Shown: piece by piece, positions 1-11,514 of the stretch
Layout: each line of letters opens with the position of its first letter
Position numbering within the stretch: position 1 is the stretch's first letter
Assembly (NCBI RefSeq): GCF_012222825.1
Contig: NZ_CP038017.1
Location: 1,116,001-1,180,000 of the forward strand
Source: Allofrancisella frigidaquae
GTDB taxonomy: Bacteria > Pseudomonadota > Gammaproteobacteria > Francisellales > Francisellaceae
Direction: 5' to 3'
DNA length: 64,000 nt
The notes under the pieces: generated by a model
What the model was told of the DNA's origin: nothing
The model's database searches: none
What the model saw: the letters and a program-made list of their open reading frames with translations, nothing else
Program-made: the position numbers and the translations under genes

Positions 1-368
1 GTAACTTTACGACTAGATCTATCAACTACAGCGCCTAAGTATAGCTCACGAGATACAGGATAAACGTCCTCAAACACACCTACAGAATTTACTGGCTGAC
101 CATCAGCATCTGTTTGGAATGTAACTAAATTTGTTCCGATAAGTTTTTCAGCAACTTCACGAGCTTCTTGAGATGACTTGACAACTTTAACACCACCAGC
201 TTTACCACGACCACCAGCATGTACTTGAGCCTTTATTACAGCAAATTTACCACCGATTTGATCAAAAGCTTGAGCTGCTTCATTTGGATTAGTCGCTACA
301 ATACCTTTTTGAACCTTTAGACCATAACTTTCTAAAAGCTCTTTAGCTTGATATTCATGTAAGTTCAT
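1..368 (-). CDS. sucC: Succinyl-CoA synthetase beta subunit, N-terminal part
   Basis: The reverse strand encodes a protein beginning [12 protein letters not shown], the classic SucC start, followed by the ATP-grasp segment with [16 protein letters not shown]. The enzyme makes succinate and a nucleoside triphosphate from succinyl-CoA in the TCA cycle, together with the alpha subunit SucD. Only about the first 122 residues are here; the rest lies beyond the left edge of the window. The ATG at 366-368 is preceded by an AAGGA ribosome binding site. Downstream sucD would be expected outside the window. Identification is certain, the gene is cut only by the window edge. Confidence 0.97.
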   Translation of the reverse strand, partial: MNLHEYQAKELLESYGLKVQKGIVATNPNEAAQAFDQIGGKFAVIKAQVHAGGRGKAGGVKVVKSSQEAREVAEKLIGTNLVTFQTDADGQPVNSVGVFEDVYPVSRELYLGAVVDRSSRKV

Positions 369-841
369 TGATTTTTCCTTATTTGATCTATTTACGAAAT
401 TTAAGTCAATACCTTGTAAATGATAACGTATTTAAGTACATTTTTCTAATAAAAATACGTTAGAAATGTTTATAGATTATCATTATGTTTATTAGTTTTT
501 ATAGTCGTTGTTTGGTCCTGTGCTCGCTGCATGTAAGAGAAAAGATAAATTGTTTGTAAATTCTTTATAAAGTGACTGCTGCAAACTAAAATTATATGTT
601 TCTAACTGTGTTAAAAATATTCTCCAAATGCTCATTTACTATGTGTAAACTGCGCTTTTTCGAATATTTTTGCCTTGTTACCACCCATCTAATTCCGGCT
701 TGCAACAGCCCCATAAACTAGTTCTAGATTTCAAAATATTAGCTTAAATTGGTGGAATTTTCCTATCATATTCAGTATAGTGTGTTTGATGTTATAAGTA
801 GAAAATTATTAGAAAACTATTCGTAAATTAAGGAGAGTTGT
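369..841. other. Intergenic region between divergent genes, with one 141-bp repeat
   Basis: This 473-bp stretch separates sucC from the forward gene at 842. It holds the repeat element at 572-712. There is also a 9-bp inverted repeat (AACGTATTT at 425-433, AAATACGTT at 453-461) on the sucC side, and a possible sucC -35 box (TTGACT, reverse strand, 404-409) without a convincing -10. The forward gene has a strong AAGGAG site just before its ATG. I see no coding sequence in the stretch. Confidence 0.6.
572..712 (-). repeat. 141-bp MITE-like element, copy 1
   Basis: The sequence is a diverged reverse-orientation copy of the element at 13296-13436 and has the same length of 141 bp. The two share a central core including the words TGCTCATTTACTA and AAACTGCGCTTTTT. 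The ends are imperfect inverted repeats (GTGACTGCTGCAAAC on the left, GCAACAGCCCC on the right), and ATAAA flanks both sides (567-571 and 713-717), which looks like a 5-bp target duplication. No protein is encoded. This copy has more mismatched ends than copy 2 and so looks older. Confidence 0.75.
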
Positions 842-2722
842 ATGAATAAACTATATGATATGTTTGTAAAAGTTATATTCAGTCCATCAACGCCAGCACA
901 ACTTCTGTTAGTATCTATATTTGGTTTTGTATTTGGATTTATACCAGGCTTTAGTTATGCACCATTTTTATTTTTACTAATAATAGTTTTAGTATTGATA
1001 TTGCGTGTAAATATAGGGCTGTTTGTTATTATTGCATTTTTTGCAAAATTATTGTCATATCTCTTAGAGGGTATAAGCTTTACTATAGGTAGATGGCTAT
1101 TGGATGGTTTTACTCAACCACTATTTAAAACTGTAGTTAATACACCTGTTTTGGCATATTTGGGTTTTGATTATTATTTGGTAACTGGCGCTTTTTTTGT
1201 CTCTTTAATATTAGGTATTGCATTTGGATTGCTTATTGCTAAAGCTTATAAAAAAATGGTTGCTAAAATGGTAAGTATGCAATCTCAAAGCCAAATGTAC
1301 CAAAAGGTTACTAGTAAATTAAGTGTCAAAATAGCCTCTAAAGTAATTTTTGGTAAAAACATTGCTAAAGTTGATTGGCAAAAAATCCAAGCTAGAAAAT
1401 TTAGACAACCTATAAGGGTTTGGGGAGCTGTGTTGGTAATACTGTTTATTGCTGGTATAGCTTTTGCTCCACAAGTTTTAGAGACGGCTTTAGTTTCAAA
1501 CATAATAAAACAGCAATTAACTAAAGCAAATGGGGCTACAGTTGATTATGATTCTATAAGTTTAAATATTGCTAGTGCAAATCTTCAGGTTAATGGTTTG
1601 GGAGCTGCTGACCCAGCTAATCTAAATAAAGATAGGTTTTATGCAGGGTCTATAAACGCAAGTTTGGATATATCTAAATTACTAACAAAGCAGATCTCTC
1701 TTAAGAATGTCGAGGTTACAGATGTTAGTCTTGATAAAACTAGAGATAAAAAAGGTTCGTTATATATTAAATCTCAGAATATAAATGCCTCTGCTTCTGA
1801 AAAAAGCTCTCAAGAGGTTGCAAAAAGCATAAAAAAAGTTAGCACTAGTATGCAACAAATTGATATTCAAGAAATTACAAAAAAAGCAAAGGTGACAAAA
1901 GATGTTGCAAAAGGAATCAAACAGGTTGTAGAGTTTCTTGCGTACTTTAGGTCTCCTACACAATCACAGGGTGACAGCTCTAAAACAACAGCTGCTGAAA
2001 TCAGCCAGCAGGCTAAAGTATATGGTTATGCTAACATTCAAGCTAAGCATCTACACGATAAGGCTCCAGACTTTACTATTCAAAATATGAATATTAAAGG
2101 TTATGAAAATGAGGATATGGTTTATGATGTCAAGATTTCGAACCTTTCAACAAATCCAATTCTATTAGCTAAACCAACAGAGATTAATGTAAAATCATCA
2201 AGTAATGATAAGATGGCCGCGAGAGTAGTTATATCAAATCAAGTAGGAGTTGATAATACAGTAAGTTTTGATCTGAAAAACTTAACTGGTGAGCTTGCTA
2301 AGGGTTTGAGTATTCAAGGAGTTGGAATTGATGCAGATAGCTTAGATATCACAGGTAGTGGTAAATGGCAGTTTAAGGATGTTAGAAATATTAGTTTTGA
2401 TATTCCTTTAAAGCTAAATTTCACAGACGTTGCTGTGAGTTTTCAAAAAACAAAGCAAAAAATTTCAGATTTGACTTTAGATGCTACTATTTCTGGTGAT
2501 TTGGACAAAGTTAGTTTCACTGCAGACACGTCATCTTTAACTAGTTTGTTAAGCACAGAGGCGGCTAAGAAAACAGCTGAAAACTTAGCTAAACAGGCTG
2601 GCTTAGATAAAAAAACAAAAGATCTGCTAAAGAAGACAACTATTAATGGTAAGTCTATCAATGATTTAAAACCTGACGATGTTAAGCAGCTAGCTTCACA
2701 ATTTGGTGTCAGTTTAAGTTAG
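842..2722 (+). CDS. Fused TIGR03546-like membrane and TIGR03545/AsmA-like protein
   Basis: 626 residues. Residues 1-145 carry several hydrophobic segments with the FGFIPGFSYAPF motif and resemble the small TIGR03546 membrane family. A further transmembrane segment lies near 195-215, followed by a long soluble region (about 220-626) rich in beta-type repeats, which resembles the TIGR03545/AsmA-like family. From what I know, these two families are normally products of adjacent genes in bacteria with outer membranes; here they form one chain. The likely place is the inner membrane with a large periplasmic domain, perhaps in envelope or lipid transport, but the function is unknown. The start has a very good ribosome site (AAGGAG). 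Residues 310-375 look helical and lysine-rich. Confidence 0.75.
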   Translation: MNKLYDMFVKVIFSPSTPAQLLLVSIFGFVFGFIPGFSYAPFLFLLIIVLVLILRVNIGLFVIIAFFAKLLSYLLEGISFTIGRWLLDGFTQPLFKTVVNTPVLAYLGFDYYLVTGAFFVSLILGIAFGLLIAKAYKKMVAKMVSMQSQSQMYQKVTSKLSVKIASKVIFGKNIAKVDWQKIQARKFRQPIRVWGAVLVILFIAGIAFAPQVLETALVSNIIKQQLTKANGATVDYDSISLNIASANLQVNGLGAADPANLNKDRFYAGSINASLDISKLLTKQISLKNVEVTDVSLDKTRDKKGSLYIKSQNINASASEKSSQEVAKSIKKVSTSMQQIDIQEITKKAKVTKDVAKGIKQVVEFLAYFRSPTQSQGDSSKTTAAEISQQAKVYGYANIQAKHLHDKAPDFTIQNMNIKGYENEDMVYDVKISNLSTNPILLAKPTEINVKSSSNDKMAARVVISNQVGVDNTVSFDLKNLTGELAKGLSIQGVGIDADSLDITGSGKWQFKDVRNISFDIPLKLNFTDVAVSFQKTKQKISDLTLDATISGDLDKVSFTADTSSLTSLLSTEAAKKTAENLAKQAGLDKKTKDLLKKTTINGKSINDLKPDDVKQLASQFGVSLS

Positions 2723-2731
2723 AAAAAACTA

Positions 2732-3718
2732 CTATTGTTTCCCAAAAATTTCTAAAGCTTTTAAAAAAGTATCAACATTGGAGTCTTTTTTTGTAGCATT
2801 TTCACTTAGATAACGTCTAAACACTTTAGCATTTGGTAAACCATTGAATAAGTTTAGAGTATGTTTAGTGATGTTATTAAGTTTAATAAGAGGATCTTTT
2901 CTCATTTGTTCTTCTATGTAGCTGGCTATTTGGTAGGCAACGTCTAAAGGAGTTATTTGATTATAATCATCATTATGGTTATGAAAAAGCTTATCAAAAT
3001 CTGTGAAAACCATTGGGTTGTGATAGGCTTCGCGACCAATCATAACACTATCAACATTCTTTAGATGTTCTTTAATTTCTACAGTAGTTTGTATCCCACC
3101 ATTAATACCTATTTCAAGATTTGGAAAATCTTTTTTTATACGGTATACAGTATCGTAATTAAGTTCAGGAATAGTTCGGTTTTCTTTTGGTGATAATCCA
3201 CTTAACCAGCCTTTACGGGCATGGATACATATATAATCAACTCCAGCATCTGCTTGCTTAGCTACAAAATTATGTAATTCTTGGTAGCTATCATTATGAT
3301 CGTATCCAGTACGGCATTTAACAGATATTGGGATATCTAATTTATCTTTCATAGCTTTAACACAGTTTGCTACTAGCTCTGGTTCAGCCATTAATGATAG
3401 CCCAAAGTTACCTTTTTTAACTCTCTCGCTAGGGCAGCCAACATTTATATTTATTTCATCATAACCTAAATCTTGAGCTAATTTGCCGCACTTAATAAAG
3501 TCTTTGGGCACACTTCCTCCAAGTTGGAGGGTTACTGGGTGTTCTATTTCATTATATTTTAGCAGAAAACTTTTGTCGCCATGTAAAATAGCATTTAAAG
3601 TTATCATTTCAGTGTAGAGCATAGTTTTTTTTGTGATAAGACGCATCATGTATCTATAATGCCTATCTGTCCAATCGAGCATTGGCGCTATGCAAATTTT
3701 TCTATTAGAAACTTTCAT
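2732..3718 (-). CDS. dusA: tRNA-dihydrouridine synthase A
   Basis: 328 residues, the usual DusA length. The FMN-binding TIM barrel starts with ICIAPMLDWTDRHYR, and the catalytic-cysteine motif NVGCPSERVKKGNFG is present at about 93-107. The substrate-binding CRTGYD and IHARKGWLSGLSPKENR stretches are also there. The enzyme reduces uridines 20/20a in the tRNA D-loop using FMN and NADPH. It lies 6 nt after the gamma-glutamylcyclotransferase-like gene, so the two are probably co-transcribed. Its stop is 9 nt from the stop of the convergent membrane-protein gene. Confidence 0.96.
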   Translation of the reverse strand: MKVSNRKICIAPMLDWTDRHYRYMMRLITKKTMLYTEMITLNAILHGDKSFLLKYNEIEHPVTLQLGGSVPKDFIKCGKLAQDLGYDEININVGCPSERVKKGNFGLSLMAEPELVANCVKAMKDKLDIPISVKCRTGYDHNDSYQELHNFVAKQADAGVDYICIHARKGWLSGLSPKENRTIPELNYDTVYRIKKDFPNLEIGINGGIQTTVEIKEHLKNVDSVMIGREAYHNPMVFTDFDKLFHNHNDDYNQITPLDVAYQIASYIEEQMRKDPLIKLNNITKHTLNLFNGLPNAKVFRRYLSENATKKDSNVDTFLKALEIFGKQ

Positions 3719-3724
3719 GAAATT

Positions 3725-4558
3725 TTAAAGTGCTTGACGTTTTTTTATTAAATCATCATTATAATCGATTCGTTTGATGATTTGGTCTATTTTTGAACGG
3801 TATTTTTCTGTATCTGCAGAATATCGTGCGTATTGAGGGTTCGGTCTATCATACAGCCAGTTTGCTAGATCCCAATTGTAAGTAGTGTCAAAACATAGTT
3901 GTCCAAATTCACTAAGACGATAAGCAGCTTGTGTTTGCAAACATCCTGTCATAAATACGTCAGCATAAGTTTGTAGTATAGGGAAATCTTTGTTGGGAAA
4001 TTCAGCGTCTTTAAAGTCTTTAACATACATCCAAAAGTTACCCTTAGGTAAACTTTTAACACCTAGTGGTAAAATATCTTTACGCGGGATTTTAACTCTA
4101 CAGTATGAAGCTTCACGCAAATCTGTAGCTAATATATCATTAGCAGAAGCTTTGTAGTAAATGGCATTCATGGTATAACCTTTATTTGGTATGGCTAATA
4201 AAAACGTTGCTCTAGATTTTTCACCACGAGAAGCCCAAATTCTCTCAAAACCATTTACTAGTACAGGAGGAGCATATTCAGAATTTGGTATTGTTAATCC
4301 TCTTGAGTCTTTGTTCATAAGGCTACCATAACCAATTACATAATTATCCACCTTAGTATTTATACCTGGACGACAGTTTATGCTATTCTCAGGAGTTTGA
4401 GAAACTTTACCTTTTTCTAGGATCTTTAATTCATTTTCACGAATTGATTTTGTTGCTATGGGACTAGTTAACCTTCCTAATAAAAAGCTTACCGATATGG
4501 TAAAAAAAATAACCACTATAATTATGATATTTCTGCTTTTGTTGCTCAAAATAATCAC
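3725..4558 (-). CDS. Membrane-anchored gamma-glutamylcyclotransferase-like protein
   Basis: 277 residues. One N-terminal transmembrane helix (about residues 10-28) is followed by a domain with the YGSLMN motif (VIGYGSLMNKDSRG), typical of the GGCT/AIG2-like fold, and a conserved glycine/arginine segment (VNGFERIWASRGEKSRATFL). Relatives act on gamma-glutamyl groups, for example in glutathione breakdown. The anchor suggests the domain faces the periplasm. The first codon is GTG, with no clear ribosome site. It is followed at once by dusA. Fold assignment is fairly safe; substrate is unknown. Confidence 0.7.
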   Translation of the reverse strand: MIILSNKSRNIIIIVVIFFTISVSFLLGRLTSPIATKSIRENELKILEKGKVSQTPENSINCRPGINTKVDNYVIGYGSLMNKDSRGLTIPNSEYAPPVLVNGFERIWASRGEKSRATFLLAIPNKGYTMNAIYYKASANDILATDLREASYCRVKIPRKDILPLGVKSLPKGNFWMYVKDFKDAEFPNKDFPILQTYADVFMTGCLQTQAAYRLSEFGQLCFDTTYNWDLANWLYDRPNPQYARYSADTEKYRSKIDQIIKRIDYNDDLIKKRQAL

Positions 4559-4660
4559 TTTTTAGGTAAAGTATCCAAACTTACTTATCTATATTAGCAC
4601 CTTTTTTTTAAATGAAAACCCGTTTGGGTTAGATATAAAAATAACAACAATTATAATCAA

Positions 4661-4689
4661 TTAATATAAATATTTATTTGTGTTATAAT
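4661..4689 (+). promoter_or_regulatory. Probable sigma-70 promoter of gyrB
   Basis: A perfect TATAAT box at 4684-4689 is preceded, after a 17-bp spacer, by TTAATA at 4661-4666. The gyrB start codon is about 48 bp downstream and has a GGAG ribosome site. The -35 box is weak, which is common in this AT-rich DNA. Confidence 0.55.
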
Positions 4690-4698
4690 CTTAACTAG

Positions 4699-7143
<2,445 letters not shown>

Positions 7144-7154
7144 AGTGAAATATT

Positions 7155-8036
7155 TTAAATCAGAGACATAGATCTGTTTATCAAATAGTCAAACTTTTGG
7201 ATAAACTTTTGATGAGTGTACGCTTTATTCATTGTTAACCATTTTGTTGCAGTTGATAAGTGGTGTATATCCACGAATCTATATTCATTATCATTGTGCT
7301 TTTTATATTCTATTGCGATTCTAGAATTAGAATTATGTGATAACATTTTAAAATGCTCAACTTTTTCTATTTGATATAGTAGGTTATCTAGGTTGTCATA
7401 AAATTTTATATCGTATTTAGCGATGTCATTTATTATGATCTCGATTTTTCTTCCATTTAGATTAGAAATTCTCAGAAAATAGTTTTTAATTTGAGTACTA
7501 CCAGAATGCACACTATCATAAGTTTGGTATACGTCTGGATTTAACCATTTATCGCGGTGTAATATAATATTGGCATTTGGAATTTTTAATATTTTAAAGT
7601 TAGTATTTGCAATTTCTTGTATACCAGAGTTATTTAATTGCTGAAACAGTTTTTGCCTTCTTCTTCTTGAAAAATGATCTTTCACGCAATCAGCTATTTT
7701 AAAAAAGTTATTCATTTTTTCATAACCTGTGTATATAAGTGTTGATGGAGTGTATATATAAATACGAGTAAATTTATTCCAAAACAAATGGAGGTATAAC
7801 ATTTTATAATTTTGATCTATTGTTATAAACTCTTGGTTTCTACAAAGGTAATTATATGGGGCCTTAAATGTAACAATATCATAAAGACCTTTTGTAACGG
7901 TTTTAGTTACATCAAGTAAAGGTTTTGTACTATAATGTACTAAATCATATGCTGGTATACTGCCTAAGCTATATAAATCTTCAAAGTATTGTTCAGGATA
8001 CGCATCACTTTTAAAATAACTACTGTATTTTCTCAA
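7155..8036 (-). CDS. Hypothetical protein, 5' end probably replaced by an IS256 insertion
   Basis: I do not recognise this protein. The open frame gives 293 residues, basic and rich in aromatic residues, without a signal peptide or clear membrane segment. An RRRRQK stretch lies near residue 124. The first possible start is a TTG with no ribosome site. The frame stays open upstream across the left end of the IS256 element at 8056, only 20 bp away. The natural start was therefore probably lost to the insertion, and this may be a 5'-truncated gene. It converges on gyrB, ending 12 bp after the gyrB stop. Confidence 0.5.
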   Translation of the reverse strand: MRKYSSYFKSDAYPEQYFEDLYSLGSIPAYDLVHYSTKPLLDVTKTVTKGLYDIVTFKAPYNYLCRNQEFITIDQNYKMLYLHLFWNKFTRIYIYTPSTLIYTGYEKMNNFFKIADCVKDHFSRRRRQKLFQQLNNSGIQEIANTNFKILKIPNANIILHRDKWLNPDVYQTYDSVHSGSTQIKNYFLRISNLNGRKIEIIINDIAKYDIKFYDNLDNLLYQIEKVEHFKMLSHNSNSRIAIEYKKHNDNEYRFVDIHHLSTATKWLTMNKAYTHQKFIQKFDYLINRSMSLI

Positions 8037-8055
8037 ATTTTGTTTATTTATTCTT

Positions 8056-9395
8056 GGGACTTTCCAAATAAATGTGTAAATTCTTAATTAACCTGCTAGA
8101 TTATTTCTAGCGAAATATTAAGGATAGAAACAATGTCTAAGAATAAGAAGTCAGAAGATATTTACACAGCTATTGCAGATCAAATAATAGATTCAGGTGT
8201 TGATATTAATCAAATGTTTGAGAAAGATGGTTTGCTAAAGCAACTAACAAAACGATTATTAGAAAAAGCACTAGATGCAGAAATGAATAGTCATCTTGGT
8301 TATTCAAAACACCAAAGGACTAATTCATCAAATGCTAGGAATGGCTATAGTAACAAGACATTAGCTACAGACACAGGTAATTTGGAAATATCAGTTCCAC
8401 GAGATAGAGATAGTGACTTTGAACCTCAAATAGTTCCCAAAAGAGTCACCAAGATAAACGGCTTAGACCAAAAAATTATATCTTTGTATGCTAAAGGTAT
8501 GAGTACTACAGATATCCAACAACAGTTATTTGAGTTATATGATACAAAGATAAGTACAAGCTTTATAAGTGATGTTACAGAAGCTATTATTGATGATGTT
8601 AAAGCATGGCAAAATAGACCTTTAGAGTCAGTTTATCCAATAGTGTTTTTTGACTGTATAGTCGTTAAAGTTAGAGAAGACAAGCATATTATTAATAAAG
8701 CTGTGTATGTGGCTCTTGGCATATCGTTAACTGGTCATAAGGATGTATTAGGTCTTTGGATCAGTCAAAATGAAGGTGCTAAATATTGGCTTAGTGTTTT
8801 TACTGAATTAAAGAATAGAGGCTTACAGGATATATTTATAGCATGTACTGATAATTTAAAAGGCATGTCTGATGCTATACAAGCTATATACCCTGAGACA
8901 AAGCATCAGCTTTGTATCGTTCATCAAATTCGTAATAGTCTTAAGTATGTGCCATATAAAGACAAGAAAGAGGTAGCTAGAGAGTTAAAGAAAATATATG
9001 ATGCTGATACCATTGCAATAGCTCAATCTGAGCTTGATAACTTTGCAAATAAATATGATACTAAATATCCTTTAATTTCAAAGTCATGGATAAATAATTG
9101 GGATAATTTAACTGTATTCTTGCAATATCCTCCAAAAATTCGTAAAGTTATTTACACTACTAATGCGATTGAATCGCTTAATAGCCAGTTTAGGAAAGTC
9201 ATTAAGAATAAAAAGCTATTTCCTAAAGATGACTCTGTTTTCAAATCTTTGTACTTGGCTATAGATTATTTGACTAAAAAATGGTCTATGCCTGTTAAAT
9301 ATTGGAATGAGGCTATGCCTTATTTCGCTATCGAGTTTGAGCATAGAATTCAGAGATTCATGTAAGTGAATTTACACAGTTAAGTGGAAAGGCTC
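8056..9395 (+). mobile_element. IS256-family insertion sequence, complete
   Basis: A 1340-bp element bounded by imperfect 28-bp inverted repeats (8056-8083 and 9368-9395, 23 of 28 positions matching by hand). Both ends share CTTTCCA and TGTGTAAATTC. It contains one intact transposase gene. I find no 8-9 bp target duplication: the left flank reads TTTATTCTT and the right flank AATAATTTA. This suggests either an old insertion or a deletion next to it. Confidence 0.85.
8133..9365 (+). CDS. IS256-family transposase
   Basis: 410 residues, a normal length for the Mutator/IS256 group. Family marks are the N-terminal EKALDAEMNSHLGY region, the RNGYSNKTL motif, the first catalytic aspartate in VFFDCIVVKV, the second in ACTDNLKGM, the CIVHQIRNS motif and the glutamate in YTTNAIESLNSQFRK. 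All expected DDE residues are visible and there is no frameshift, so the enzyme should be active. Its stop lies 3 bp before the right inverted repeat. The ATG follows an AAGGATAG ribosome site. Confidence 0.95.
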   Translation: MSKNKKSEDIYTAIADQIIDSGVDINQMFEKDGLLKQLTKRLLEKALDAEMNSHLGYSKHQRTNSSNARNGYSNKTLATDTGNLEISVPRDRDSDFEPQIVPKRVTKINGLDQKIISLYAKGMSTTDIQQQLFELYDTKISTSFISDVTEAIIDDVKAWQNRPLESVYPIVFFDCIVVKVREDKHIINKAVYVALGISLTGHKDVLGLWISQNEGAKYWLSVFTELKNRGLQDIFIACTDNLKGMSDAIQAIYPETKHQLCIVHQIRNSLKYVPYKDKKEVARELKKIYDADTIAIAQSELDNFANKYDTKYPLISKSWINNWDNLTVFLQYPPKIRKVIYTTNAIESLNSQFRKVIKNKKLFPKDDSVFKSLYLAIDYLTKKWSMPVKYWNEAMPYFAIEFEHRIQRFM

Positions 9396-9622
9396 AATAA
9401 TTTAGTGAGATCAATAAGATATAAATCTGTAGTTTAAGTGTGTTGAAAAGTTATCTCCAGGCCACATTTTCTAACAGTGTAAACTATATAGCTCTAACCT
9501 ATCAAAAAATGAAAAACGTTTAGAGGATGTATTAATGAAAATTATCAATAGCAACCCTTACTTGTGAAGAGTGCTCTACTTACACACTATAAAACTAATA
9601 TTTTCAACAAAATAGTTTTTTG
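9396..9622. other. Spacer between IS256 element and mutL
   Basis: 227 bp with no convincing gene. A short frame MKIINSNPYL (9535-9567) follows an AGAGGA site and then stops. A few similar short frames exist on the other strand. This could be debris of a gene broken by the IS256 insertion, but I cannot match it to anything. Confidence 0.4.
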
Positions 9623-11416
9623 TTACCTACCTCTCAAAAAGAAACTATCAAGTTGACTAAAAGATAACTTTACCCAAGTTGGTCTACCATGGTTACACTG
9701 ACCAGAGTTTTCGACTGTTTCCATCTGTCTAAGCAGATGATTCATCTCTGGTACACTAATTTTATCATTTGCTCTGACAGCAGCATGACATGACACTGTT
9801 GCAAGGATATGATTTAGATAAAACTCAACGCTTTTTGTCTTTCCCGAAGATGTAAGCTCTGTTGCAACATTAGATATTAAATCATGAATATCTTTATTTT
9901 TAACATATATAGGAACAGCTCTGACTAATACAGCATCATCTGCTACTATTGAGATCTCAAAACCTAGCTTTTCAAAAACTAGTAGATTTTCATCAATAGT
10001 GGCAACTATATTACTAGATAGCTGGCAAGTTAGAGGCATTAGTAAATTCTGTTTAAATTTATCAGCATCTGCATGCCAAGTTTTTTTCATCTCCTCATAA
10101 AGTATTCTTTCATGTGCTGCATGCATGTCTACAAGCACAACTCCACCATCAACTTGAGAGAGTATATATATACCATGGATCTGACAAATCGCTTGACCCA
10201 ACCCACCTTCTTTCTTAGGTTGGTTAATATGAAGTTCATTTTTACTATTGTTGTTATTATTATTTTCAGTTACAGCATATTCAAATACTTTAGATGTTGG
10301 TTGCGTATCAGTTATAGAAATATCCAAACTCATGTTACCAATATTGAGAGGATTATTTACTGATGTTTTCTTTTGTTGCAAATTATAATTTAAATCATCA
10401 TTATTAGTTTGTACATCCGCACTAGTAGTTATAGCTTTGTTAATTTTGCCAAAGAGAAAGTCATAAATAAATCGCTGATTCCTAAACCGAACTTCACTCT
10501 TAGCAGGATGAACATTAACATCAACCTCTCTATAATCCATATCCAGATAAAGTAAAAATGCTGGATACCTATTACCATACATTACATCCTTATATGCGGT
10601 TTTCACCGCATGGCTTACAATCTTATCTTTGATAATACGCCCATTAAGATAGAAACTCTGCATATCAGCTTTAGTTCGATTATAACGTGGGCTTGCTACC
10701 CAACCCCATAAGTGTGCATCCCCTGCATTCTCATCAATATAAATAGCATTTTCAATAAACTCTTGACTGTACAAATCAAGTACACGGTTATATTTAAGTT
10801 GAATATCTTCAGCAGCTATTAGATTTTTTATTTCTTTGCCATTGTGGATAAATTTGAAGGATACACCAAAATAACACAGCATATATTTTTTTAGTAAATC
10901 GAAAACGTGTAAAAATTCAGTGTTATCTTTTTTTAAAAATTTACGGCGTGCTGGGGTATTATAAAATAGTTCACTAACTTCTATAGTTGTTCCTGTGATG
11001 TGAGCTGCTGGTACAACTTCATTAGTGTGGTTATTAATCTGCCAAGCGTCCTGTGCTTGTATGTGCTTAGAAATTATTTTTAATTTTGAGACTGATGCTA
11101 TACTTGCTAAAGCTTCACCACGAAAACCCATACTTGCAACCGCCTCAAGTTCCTCTAAAGTATAAACTTTGCTGGTTGCATGAGCCACCAAAGCTAAAGC
11201 CATATCTTGCTTTGTTATACCATTACCATTATCTCGTATCCGTATAAATGATTTGCCACCATCTTGGATTTCAATAACAATATTTGATGCTCCAGCATCT
11301 ATAGCATTCTCGACTAACTCTTTAACTACAGATGAAGGTCTTTCTATTACTTCACCCGCTGCTATTTGATTAGCCAAATTTTGTGGCAATATTTTTATTT
11401 GACGATAACTACTCAT
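9623..11416 (-). CDS. mutL: DNA mismatch repair protein MutL
   Basis: 597 residues. The N-terminal GHKL ATPase has VIERPSSVVKELVENAIDAG, DNGNGI and MGFRGEALASIASV, followed by the transducer domain with the NVHPAKSEVRF motif. A low-complexity linker (about 360-395, asparagine-rich) leads to the C-terminal dimerisation domain, which ends with CHAAVRAND and CNHGRPTW. I see no DQHAAHERI-type plus QACHA/ACK endonuclease set complete enough to be sure of nicking activity; DMHAAHERILYEEM is present. MutL links MutS recognition to strand removal. It appears to be transcribed alone. Confidence 0.97.
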   Translation of the reverse strand: MSSYRQIKILPQNLANQIAAGEVIERPSSVVKELVENAIDAGASNIVIEIQDGGKSFIRIRDNGNGITKQDMALALVAHATSKVYTLEELEAVASMGFRGEALASIASVSKLKIISKHIQAQDAWQINNHTNEVVPAAHITGTTIEVSELFYNTPARRKFLKKDNTEFLHVFDLLKKYMLCYFGVSFKFIHNGKEIKNLIAAEDIQLKYNRVLDLYSQEFIENAIYIDENAGDAHLWGWVASPRYNRTKADMQSFYLNGRIIKDKIVSHAVKTAYKDVMYGNRYPAFLLYLDMDYREVDVNVHPAKSEVRFRNQRFIYDFLFGKINKAITTSADVQTNNDDLNYNLQQKKTSVNNPLNIGNMSLDISITDTQPTSKVFEYAVTENNNNNNSKNELHINQPKKEGGLGQAICQIHGIYILSQVDGGVVLVDMHAAHERILYEEMKKTWHADADKFKQNLLMPLTCQLSSNIVATIDENLLVFEKLGFEISIVADDAVLVRAVPIYVKNKDIHDLISNVATELTSSGKTKSVEFYLNHILATVSCHAAVRANDKISVPEMNHLLRQMETVENSGQCNHGRPTWVKLSFSQLDSFFLRGR

Positions 11417-11514
11417 TTAGACAAAAACTGCTTGAAATTACTAGAATTAGATTATAGAGATTTAGTAAAGAAATCTCTATCTTACACAGAAATAAATTTA
11501 AGTATTGCCAAAAC

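Noticed and set aside
8047-9404. Target-site duplication of the IS256 element
   Set aside because: The flanking 9-mers (TTTATTCTT and AATAATTTA) do not match in direct orientation.
9441-9467. Missing 5' end of the IS256-interrupted gene beyond the right end of the IS
   Set aside because: Short reverse frames exist here but none continues into the frame of the truncated gene, and I have no orthologue for comparison.
10073-10363. 96-codon forward frame inside mutL
   Set aside because: It is antisense to the well-conserved mutL gene, in its linker and C-terminal part, with no recognisable protein features.
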